From GCA-2862585 sp965277895 (GTDB lineage: Bacteria; Bacteroidota; Bacteroidia; Flavobacteriales; UBA7312), in the NCBI GenBank assembly GCA_965277895.1, contig CBDIDR010000001.1, positions 1,550,001 to 1,614,000 of the forward strand: a stretch of 64,000 nucleotides of DNA, written 5' to 3'. Position numbers and translations under genes: made by a program. Below are positions 57,442-64,000 of this stretch, in pieces; the stretch's first letter is position 1, and the number at the start of each line of letters is the position of its first letter. The notes beneath the pieces were generated by a model, which searched no databases, was not told the origin of the DNA, and saw only the letters and a program-made list of their open reading frames with translations.

Positions 57442-58659
57442 ATGAATATAGCCCTTTTCATAGCAAAACGATTGATTGGCAAAAACGAATACCGTTTTTC
57501 CAGACCCGTCATACGCATTGCCATTACAGCTATCGCTTTAAGTGTATCGGTCATGTTATTATCTCTTGCTATCATAAAAGGTTTTCAAAATGAAATCAGA
57601 GACAAAGTTATAGGTTTAAGTTCGCATATTCAAGTCACAGATTTTTCTGACGGCAACTCTTATGAGTCTACCCTTTTATCAAATAGTGACTCACTAAAGC
57701 AAATCCTTCAAAATATTGATGGCATTGCTCATGTACAGTCTTACGCTACTAAGGCAGGAATTATAAAAACAAAAGAGGAAATCCAAGGAGTAGTTCTTAA
57801 AGGTGTAAGCAAAGACTTCGACCCTAAATTTTTAGAAAGTAAACTAATCGCAGGGCAAGTTCCATCCTATAGCGGTGATAAAAAATCCAATAGTATTGTG
57901 CTGTCTAATACTATTGCCAAAAAGCTGAATCTTAAGCTTGAAGACGATGTTCAAATGTATTTTATCCAACAGCCAGTAAGGGTTAGAAAATTTTCTGTTT
58001 CAGGAATTTATGAAACTGGTGTGGCCGAATATGATAATATGTTGGTTATCGGTGATCTAGGACACATTCAAAAACTCAACAAATGGACTAAACAAGATGT
58101 TGGGGCTCTAGAAATTCAAATTGATAATTTTGATGATTTAGAAAAAATGACACAAGTGGTTTATTCAAAAATTGGCTATGCTCTGAATGCCAAAAATGTT
58201 ATCGACTCTAATCCCCAACTTTTTGATTGGCTAGATTTACAAAACTTAAATGTTAAAGTAATTCTTATACTAATGTTAGTAGTAGGTGCCATCAATATGA
58301 TTACTGCTCTATTCATACTTATTCTTGAGCAAACACCATTGATTGGAACCTTGAAGTCTCTTGGTAGTTCAAATTGGGCTATTAGAAAAATCTTCTTATA
58401 CCATTCGGCTTACCTCATTTCTAAGGGATTATTTTTTGGTAATATAGTTGGCATTTCATTAGCACTCATTCAAAAGAAATTTCAGCTAATAACATTAAAC
58501 CCAGACACCTACTATATGTCATTTATTCCAATTGATTTGAACTGGCTTATTTTTTTAGCACTAAATATTGGCACATTAGTAGTATGCTTAGCTATTCTCA
58601 TTATTCCTTCGTATTTAATAAGCAGAATAAATCCTGTGAGTGCCATCCGTTTTGAGTAA
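57442..58659 (+). CDS. LolC/LolE-type ABC transporter permease
   Basis: A 405-residue FtsX-like permease. It has an N-terminal membrane helix (AITAIALSVSVMLLSLAIIK), a large periplasmic domain (about 55-265) and three C-terminal helices. Layout and length match lipoprotein-releasing LolC/E permeases. The ATPase partner (LolD) is not in the window. The start ATG 57442 is 9 bp from the divergent NamZ start, so the promoter must overlap coding sequence or the neighbouring gene. Confidence 0.88.
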   Translation: MNIALFIAKRLIGKNEYRFSRPVIRIAITAIALSVSVMLLSLAIIKGFQNEIRDKVIGLSSHIQVTDFSDGNSYESTLLSNSDSLKQILQNIDGIAHVQSYATKAGIIKTKEEIQGVVLKGVSKDFDPKFLESKLIAGQVPSYSGDKKSNSIVLSNTIAKKLNLKLEDDVQMYFIQQPVRVRKFSVSGIYETGVAEYDNMLVIGDLGHIQKLNKWTKQDVGALEIQIDNFDDLEKMTQVVYSKIGYALNAKNVIDSNPQLFDWLDLQNLNVKVILILMLVVGAINMITALFILILEQTPLIGTLKSLGSSNWAIRKIFLYHSAYLISKGLFFGNIVGISLALIQKKFQLITLNPDTYYMSFIPIDLNWLIFLALNIGTLVVCLAILIIPSYLISRINPVSAIRFE

Positions 58660-58664
58660 ATTTG
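58657..58664 (+). promoter_or_regulatory. -7 promoter box of the cysteine synthase-family gene
   Basis: TAAATTTG, a perfect TAnnTTTG box. It ends 5 nt before the ATG. It overlaps the stop region of the upstream permease gene. No good -33 is seen. Confidence 0.45.
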
Positions 58665-58669
58665 TACCT

Positions 58670-59644
58670 ATGAATTATTACAATCACATTGTGGACACTG
58701 TTGGAAATACGCCAATGGTAAAACTTAACAAGGTCGTTGATACTGATGCTCTTGTTTTAGCTAAAGTAGAAAGCTTTAATCCAGGACATTCTACAAAAGA
58801 TAGAATGGCAATTAAGATGATTGAGGATGCTGAAAAAGCAGGCTTAATAAAAGAAGGCGGCACTATTATTGAAGGAACATCAGGAAACACTGGAATGGGT
58901 CTTGCCTTAGCGTGTATTCAAAAGGGATATAAATTAATCTGTACCATTTCTGACAAACAGTCAAAAGAGAAAATGGATATACTAAAGGCTATGGGTGCTG
59001 AGGTACACGTATGTCCTACAAACGTTGCCCCTGAACATCCTGAATCTTATTATTCAGTAGCAAAACGGCTTAATGAAGAAATTCCAAATTCTTTTTACCC
59101 AAACCAATATGATAATTTATCAAATCGCTTAGCTCACTATGAGTCAACTGGTCCTGAGATATGGGAACAAACTGATGGAAAAATCACACATTTTATTGTC
59201 GGTGTTGGAACTGGCGGTACTATTTCAGGTATTGCAAAATTCCTAAAAGAAAAAAATCCTGACATTAAAATATGGGGTGTAGATTCATATGGCTCAGTTT
59301 ATAAAAAATACCACGAAACTGGAATTTTTGATGAAAACGAAATCTATTCCTATATTACTGAAGGAATTGGTGAAGATATTTTACCTAAGAATGTAGATTT
59401 TGACCTCATAGACCATTTTGAAAAAGTTACCGATAAAGACGGAGCAATCTATGCTCGTCGTTTAGCAAAAGAAGAGGGTATATTTTCAGGTTATTCTTGC
59501 GGTAGTGCTATCGCTGGTTTAAATCAACTAAAAGATAAACTTTCAGATGACGATGTGGTGGTTGTACTACTCCACGACCATGGCAGCAGATATGTTGCAA
59601 AAATATTTAATGACGATTGGATGAAAGAACAAGGTTTTATTTAA
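58670..59644 (+). CDS. Cysteine synthase-family PLP enzyme
   Basis: About 324 residues from ATG 58670; the longer reading adds 10 residues overlapping the upstream permease. The PLP lysine lies in FNPGHSTKDRMAIKM, the phosphate loop is EGTSGNTGMGLALA, and GVGTGGTISGIAKFL follows. The C-terminal CGSAIAGLNQ is present. It could be an O-acetylserine sulfhydrylase or a cystathionine beta-synthase-type enzyme lacking CBS domains; the sequence does not decide. A TAAATTTG -7 box ends only 5 nt before the ATG, so the mRNA may have almost no leader. Confidence 0.88.
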   Translation: MNYYNHIVDTVGNTPMVKLNKVVDTDALVLAKVESFNPGHSTKDRMAIKMIEDAEKAGLIKEGGTIIEGTSGNTGMGLALACIQKGYKLICTISDKQSKEKMDILKAMGAEVHVCPTNVAPEHPESYYSVAKRLNEEIPNSFYPNQYDNLSNRLAHYESTGPEIWEQTDGKITHFIVGVGTGGTISGIAKFLKEKNPDIKIWGVDSYGSVYKKYHETGIFDENEIYSYITEGIGEDILPKNVDFDLIDHFEKVTDKDGAIYARRLAKEEGIFSGYSCGSAIAGLNQLKDKLSDDDVVVVLLHDHGSRYVAKIFNDDWMKEQGFI

Positions 59645-59677
59645 TATATTTATAACAATCTTTAACGCTTTAATGAG

Positions 59678-59685
59678 TATATTTG
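59678..59685 (+). promoter_or_regulatory. -7 promoter box of the desaturase gene
   Basis: TATATTTG, a perfect TAnnTTTG box, 10 nt before the ATG. The -33 region is not recognisable. Confidence 0.45.
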
Positions 59686-59695
59686 TTACTCACAA

Positions 59696-60784
59696 ATGAC
59701 ATTTATGAGAACTGTAAAATTCGATAAGAATCACTCTAACGAATTCATCAAAGAACTTAGACTTTCTATTGATGATTACTTTAAAAAAAATAAAATATCA
59801 AGATTTGGAAATGCCAATATGGTGTTCAAGACAATCTTTATGTTTTCATTGTACTACATCCCCTATTTTGTTGCTGTTTCTGGTGTTATAACAAATAATT
59901 GGATCTATTGGCTCATGTGGGTACTTATGGGTGTTGGGATGGCAGGTATTGGACTATCTGTTATGCACGATGCAAATCATGGTGCGTACTCGAAGAATAA
60001 AGTGGTTAATAAGTTATTAGGCTTATCATTGAATTTTTTAGGTGGAAGTGCTAAAAACTGGAAAATCCAGCATAACAGACTTCACCATACATACACTAAC
60101 ATTCATGATATGGACCCTGATGTAAGCCCTATGGGATTATTGAGGTTTTCTCCTGATGCCCCCTTAAAAAAGATACATAGATTACAGCATTTTTATGCTT
60201 GGTTCTTATATGGACTTATGACATTCTCTTGGGCAACTGATAAAGAGTTCAAACAGCTTAATGAGTTTAAAAGGGACGGTGTCATTGATAAAAAAGAATA
60301 CAGAAGTTTAATGTTTGAAATGGTAAGTTGGAAAGTTATTTATTATGCATATATGTTTGCTATTCCATACTTTTTCGGAAATATTTCTTTCGGATTTTGG
60401 TTATTATGCTTTATCACACTACACTTTGTAGCCGGATTCATATTAGCAACAATATTCCAAACAGCCCACATTATGCCAGAGTGTGATTATCCGCATGCTA
60501 ACGAAAATGGTACAGTTGAAAATAATTGGGCAATTCACCAATTACAAACAACTTCAAACTACGCTCCTAAAAGCAGGTTTTTCTCATGGTTTGTTGGTGG
60601 ATTAAATTACCAAGTAGAGCACCATTTGTTTCCAAATATTTGCCATGTACACTACAAAAACATTTCTCATATTGTTAGGAAGAAAGCTGAGAAATACAAT
60701 CTACCTTACTATACTCAGAAAAACTACTTCTCAGCTTTAGTGGAACATACTAAAATGCTTAAATCATTAGGCAAAGCTGCATAA
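59696..60784 (+). CDS. Membrane fatty acid desaturase
   Basis: A 362-residue (or 359 from the second ATG) desaturase with about four transmembrane segments. The three histidine boxes that bind the di-iron centre are visible: HDANHG (91-96), HNRLHH (126-131) and QVEHH (late, about 310), with NNWAIHQLQTT preceding it. No cytochrome b5 domain is fused. The layout resembles acyl-CoA or front-end (delta-6-like) desaturases. It introduces a double bond into fatty acyl chains using O2, probably adjusting membrane fluidity. A strong terminator follows. Confidence 0.9.
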   Translation: MTFMRTVKFDKNHSNEFIKELRLSIDDYFKKNKISRFGNANMVFKTIFMFSLYYIPYFVAVSGVITNNWIYWLMWVLMGVGMAGIGLSVMHDANHGAYSKNKVVNKLLGLSLNFLGGSAKNWKIQHNRLHHTYTNIHDMDPDVSPMGLLRFSPDAPLKKIHRLQHFYAWFLYGLMTFSWATDKEFKQLNEFKRDGVIDKKEYRSLMFEMVSWKVIYYAYMFAIPYFFGNISFGFWLLCFITLHFVAGFILATIFQTAHIMPECDYPHANENGTVENNWAIHQLQTTSNYAPKSRFFSWFVGGLNYQVEHHLFPNICHVHYKNISHIVRKKAEKYNLPYYTQKNYFSALVEHTKMLKSLGKAA

Positions 60785-60806
60785 AATATTAGTAAATACA
60801 GATACT

Positions 60807-60834
60807 AAAAAAGACCACAAATGTGGTCTTTTTT
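60807..60834. terminator. Bidirectional terminator after the desaturase gene
   Basis: The stem GACCAC/GTGGTC with an AAAT loop is extended by A and T runs on both sides (AAAAAA and TTTTTT). It lies between the convergent desaturase and DUF3467 genes, so it can terminate both. Confidence 0.88.
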
Positions 60835-60857
60835 AATATGTAAATAAATCGATTAGT

Positions 60858-61169
60858 TTACGCCTCGGCAGTTGGCCCACTAAAACTTAATGGAATATTA
60901 TTCAAGGTATCCATGTTCTTAATTTCCCCATGCTGTGACTCATACTTTGAGATATTATCTCTTAAAGCTTTTAATAAGCGTTTAGCATGTTGAGGAGTTA
61001 ATAATACACGTGATTTAACCTTAGCCTTTGGTACGCCTGGCATAATTTTAATAAAGTCAAGAACAAATTCAGATGGCGAATGATTAATAATAGCCAAATT
61101 ACTATAAGTACCTTCAGCTACTTCTTCTGATAACTCAATATTGAGACCTTTCTTTTTATCTTCTGACAT
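60858..61169 (-). CDS. DUF3467 protein
   Basis: A 103-residue protein. The core is EGTYSNLAIINHSPSEFVLD, then IMPGVPKAKVKSRVLLTP and HAKRLLKALRDNISKYE. The family is small, widespread and of unknown function. The gene is 18 bp downstream of rpoC on the same strand, a conserved Bacteroidota arrangement, so it is probably cotranscribed with the RNA polymerase genes. Confidence 0.88.
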   Translation of the reverse strand: MSEDKKKGLNIELSEEVAEGTYSNLAIINHSPSEFVLDFIKIMPGVPKAKVKSRVLLTPQHAKRLLKALRDNISKYESQHGEIKNMDTLNNIPLSFSGPTAEA

Positions 61170-61187
61170 AATTAAATTTACTAATCG

Positions 61188-64000
61188 TTATGCTTGTTGT
61201 TGCTCTTCTTCTTTTTCTTTAGCTGACATCAACTCATCGAATTCTTCTTGAGAACCAACTACGATATCATCAAAGACACGAAGACCTGTTCCAGCAGGGA
61301 TCTTGTGACCTACAATAACATTTTCTTTCAAGCCTTCTAAAGTATCACGCTTACCGTTAATAGCAGCGGCATTCAATACTTTAGTCGTTTCCTGGAAGGA
61401 TGCTGCAGAAACCCAACTGTTGGTTTGTAGTGCAGCACGTGTAATTCCTTGGATCTTCTGTTCACTTGTTGCAGGAACGGCATCTCTTACCTCAACTGTT
61501 TTCAAATCTTTACGCTTTAACCTTGAGTTTTCTTCTCTTAGTTTTCTTGCAGAAATAATTTGACCTAATTTAAGAATTTGAGAGTCACCACTTTCTTCAA
61601 CCACTTTCATTCCAAAGATTCTATCATTTTCCTCTAAGAACTCTAGCTTAGTTACAATCTGTCCGTCAAGGAATCTAGTATCACCAGCATCGACAATTGA
61701 CATTTTTCTCATCATTTGTCTTACAACAACTTCAAAGTGCTTATCGTTAATTTTCATTCCCTGAAGTCTATATACTTCTTGAATTTCATTAACAATATAT
61801 TCTTGAACTGCTGTTGGTCCTTTAATTCTTAGAATATCTGATGGTGTAATAGCTCCATCACATAAAGGCATACCAGATTTCACGAAATCGTTTTCCTGAA
61901 CCAAAATATGTTTAGATAATGGGATAAGATATTTTGAAACCTCTCCAGTTTTTGAAGTGATTATTACCTCTTTATTACCTCTCTTGATTTTTGGACCAAA
62001 AGATACAATACCGTCGATCTCAGTTACTACAGCAGGGTTAGATGGATTACGTGCTTCGAACAATTCAGTTACACGAGGTAAACCACCCGTAATATCACCT
62101 AATGAAGATGCAAGTCTTGGTATCTTAGCAATAATTTGACCTGGCTTAATTTTTTGATTATCATCTACTGATAAGTGAGCTTTTACTGGAATACTGTATG
62201 ATCGTGAGTTTTCGTCTTTCTTACTTACAATACTAACTGTAGGATTAAGCGTTTTATCTTTTCTCTCAATCATTACTTTCTCCTCAAAGCCTGTTTGCTC
62301 ATCAGATTCTACTCGGAAAGATAGCCCTTCTACGATATCCTTGAAAACAACTTTTCCTTCAAATTCAGATACGATAATTGCATTATACGGATCCCAATCA
62401 CAAATTTTAGTTCCTTTCTTAACTTTCTTACCAGGCTCTACATATAAGTTAGAACCATAAGGAATATTACTTGACGATAAAACTATTCCTAACTTCTCAT
62501 CAATAATTCTAACTTCAGATGTTCTACTAATAACCATTTGCACCTTCTCACCTTCTTCGTTTAAGGTTTCAATAGTTTTTAAGTCGTCAATCTCTAGTTT
62601 ACCGTCATACTTAGTAACAATACTAGATTCTGATGCTATTTTAGAAGCTGTACCACCAAAGTGGAACGTTCTAAGTGTAAGCTGTGTACCAGGCTCACCA
62701 ATTGATTGAGCTGCTACAACACCTACTGTATCACCAGAAACAGCCATATTACCAGTTGAAAGATTTCTTCCATAACACTTGGCACATACACCTTTCTTAG
62801 CTTCACATGTAAGTACCGAACGTACTTCTACAGATTCTACTTGAGCATCTTCAATTACTTGAGCTGTTTTTTCAACAATCATTTCATCAGATGAAACAAT
62901 AATGCTCCCATCTTGATCATAAACATTGTGAAGTGAAACACGCCCAACAATTCTATCTTTTAAAGATTCTACAACTTCATCGTTTTTCTTGTAAGCTGAA
63001 ATCTCTAAACCTCTTAATGTACCGCAATCTTCAATTTTTACGACAACATCTTGTGAAGCATCAACTAAACGACGAGTTAAGTAACCAGCATCTGCTGTTT
63101 TAAGAGCTGTATCGGCAAGACCTTTACGAGCACCGTGAGTAGATATAAAGTACTCAAGGATTGAAAGACCTTCTTTGAAGTTTGCAATAATTGGATTTTC
63201 AATAATTGCCGCTCCACTCTTATCACCAGATTTTTGAGGCTTAGCCATAAGGCCTCTCATACCTCCTAACTGCTTAATTTGTTCTTTAGAACCCCTTGCA
63301 CCAGAATCAAGCATCATGTAAACAGAGTTGAATCCATCTTTATCAGAACTCAATTGCTTCATTACTTTTTCTGTCAAATGTGCATTGGTATTCGACCAAA
63401 TATCAATAACCTGGTTATATCTTTCATTATTTGTAATGAATCCCATGTTATAGTTTGAGGTTACTTCATCAACCTGATTGTAAGCGTCAGTTATCATCGT
63501 ATCCTTTTCATCAGGAATAATAACATCACCTAGATTAAATGACAAACCACCTTTAAATGCAAAGTGATAACCAATACCCTTAATCGCATCTAAGAATTCT
63601 GCTGTTTTAGCAATTCCTGAAACACTTAATACATCGCCAATGATGTCTCTTAAGGCTTTCTTGGTTAATAATTGGTCAATATACCCTACTTCAGATGGAA
63701 CGTGTTCGTTAAATAACACTCTTCCAACTGTAGTTTCAATAAGTTTTGTAGTGAATTCTTCACCTTCTTTGACTGAAGTTCTAACCTTAATAATTGAGTG
63801 CAAATCAACTATAGATTCATTGAATGCAATTTTCACTTCTTCTTCAGAGTAGAAAGATAAGCCTTCACCTTTAGCACCTTTTAGAGATTTAGTCATATAG
63901 TATAATCCCAATACCATATCCTGAGATGGAACCGTAACTGGTGCACCATTGGCAGGATTAAGTATGTTGTGAGATGCTAACATAAGTAACTGAGCTTCTA
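61188..64000 (-). CDS. rpoC: DNA-directed RNA polymerase subunit beta' (5' end outside window)
   Basis: The frame is open across the right edge, so only the C-terminal ~936 residues are seen. The first visible codons read EAQLLMLASHNILNPANGAP, part of the region just after the catalytic NADFDGD motif, which lies outside. SGARGSKEQIKQLGGMRGLM (bridge helix area), the zinc ligands in CEAKKGVCAKCYG and GEPGTQLTLRTFHFGG (trigger loop) are present. The C-terminal end is Glu-rich (KEKEEEQQQA). DUF3467 follows it by 18 bp. Confidence 0.97.
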   Translation of the reverse strand, partial: EAQLLMLASHNILNPANGAPVTVPSQDMVLGLYYMTKSLKGAKGEGLSFYSEEEVKIAFNESIVDLHSIIKVRTSVKEGEEFTTKLIETTVGRVLFNEHVPSEVGYIDQLLTKKALRDIIGDVLSVSGIAKTAEFLDAIKGIGYHFAFKGGLSFNLGDVIIPDEKDTMITDAYNQVDEVTSNYNMGFITNNERYNQVIDIWSNTNAHLTEKVMKQLSSDKDGFNSVYMMLDSGARGSKEQIKQLGGMRGLMAKPQKSGDKSGAAIIENPIIANFKEGLSILEYFISTHGARKGLADTALKTADAGYLTRRLVDASQDVVVKIEDCGTLRGLEISAYKKNDEVVESLKDRIVGRVSLHNVYDQDGSIIVSSDEMIVEKTAQVIEDAQVESVEVRSVLTCEAKKGVCAKCYGRNLSTGNMAVSGDTVGVVAAQSIGEPGTQLTLRTFHFGGTASKIASESSIVTKYDGKLEIDDLKTIETLNEEGEKVQMVISRTSEVRIIDEKLGIVLSSSNIPYGSNLYVEPGKKVKKGTKICDWDPYNAIIVSEFEGKVVFKDIVEGLSFRVESDEQTGFEEKVMIERKDKTLNPTVSIVSKKDENSRSYSIPVKAHLSVDDNQKIKPGQIIAKIPRLASSLGDITGGLPRVTELFEARNPSNPAVVTEIDGIVSFGPKIKRGNKEVIITSKTGEVSKYLIPLSKHILVQENDFVKSGMPLCDGAITPSDILRIKGPTAVQEYIVNEIQEVYRLQGMKINDKHFEVVVRQMMRKMSIVDAGDTRFLDGQIVTKLEFLEENDRIFGMKVVEESGDSQILKLGQIISARKLREENSRLKRKDLKTVEVRDAVPATSEQKIQGITRAALQTNSWVSAASFQETTKVLNAAAINGKRDTLEGLKENVIVGHKIPAGTGLRVFDDIVVGSQEEFDELMSAKEKEEEQQQA

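Overview
This window is a low-GC chromosomal segment from a member of the Bacteroidota, most likely Flavobacteriales. The evidence is the T9SS type A C-terminal sorting domains on two exported proteins, many -7 promoter boxes of the form TAnnTTTG, almost no Shine-Dalgarno sequences, and family members typical of that phylum (PafA-type phosphatase, fused IcmF, aromatic amino acid hydroxylase with a long C-terminal part, MnmD, DUF3467 next to rpoC). I cannot name a genus from the sequence. I see no prophage, insertion sequence, integrase, CRISPR array or defence island. It is mainly housekeeping DNA with a few decayed genes.

Layout. Positions 1-4065 (minus) hold a tight pyrimidine and RNA-processing operon: pyrR, pyrB, a STAS-like protein, a T9SS-exported protein, ribonuclease Z and a sugar-kinase-like ATPase cut by the window edge. 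rpsA and ispE follow on the minus strand. On the plus strand come accA, dnaB and an exported protein usually mislabelled asparagine synthetase B. A putative porin (minus) precedes a complete rRNA operon at 12708-17987, transcribed leftwards: 16S, tRNA-Ile(GAT), tRNA-Ala(TGC), 23S, 5S, with two tandem promoters and a terminator.

Positions 18147-25520 (minus) carry an SDR/aromatic amino acid hydroxylase pair, purL, a long-chain acyl-CoA synthetase, a decayed beta-barrel gene fragment and purE. Divergent from purE is hpt-adk-obgE, which runs straight into PAP2 phosphatase, an unannotated 50-residue membrane protein, a PafA-type phosphatase, aroB and aroA. The 32-37 kb stretch (minus) has a HAD nucleotidase, a membrane protein, a broken YHS-like gene, a FemAB-like/polysaccharide deacetylase pair, radC, rpsT and mnmD.

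From 37.7 kb come an M42 peptidase, a branched-chain aminotransferase, GNAT and MazG-like genes, a YceI/small membrane protein/SRPBCC cluster, a frameshifted coiled-coil gene, fused isobutyryl-CoA mutase IcmF, protoporphyrinogen oxidase, a 908-residue T9SS-exported beta-propeller-like protein, valS, a DUF1573 protein, an aminotransferase, a YkgJ-type cysteine-cluster protein, a NamZ-type muramidase, a LolC/E-type permease, a cysteine-synthase-family enzyme, a fatty acid desaturase, a DUF3467 protein and the 3' part of rpoC.

Functionally the window joins nucleotide metabolism (pyrB, pyrR, purL, purE, hpt, adk, YjjG), translation (rRNA, tRNAs, rpsA, rpsT, valS, mnmD, rnz, obgE), aromatic and branched-chain metabolism (aroA, aroB, the hydroxylase, ilvE, IcmF), lipids (accA, acyl-CoA synthetase, desaturase) and envelope functions. 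I found no clearly new system. The most useful leads are the three broken genes, the purE/hpt inverted repeat, the coupled SDR/hydroxylase pair and the coupled deacetylase/FemAB-like pair.
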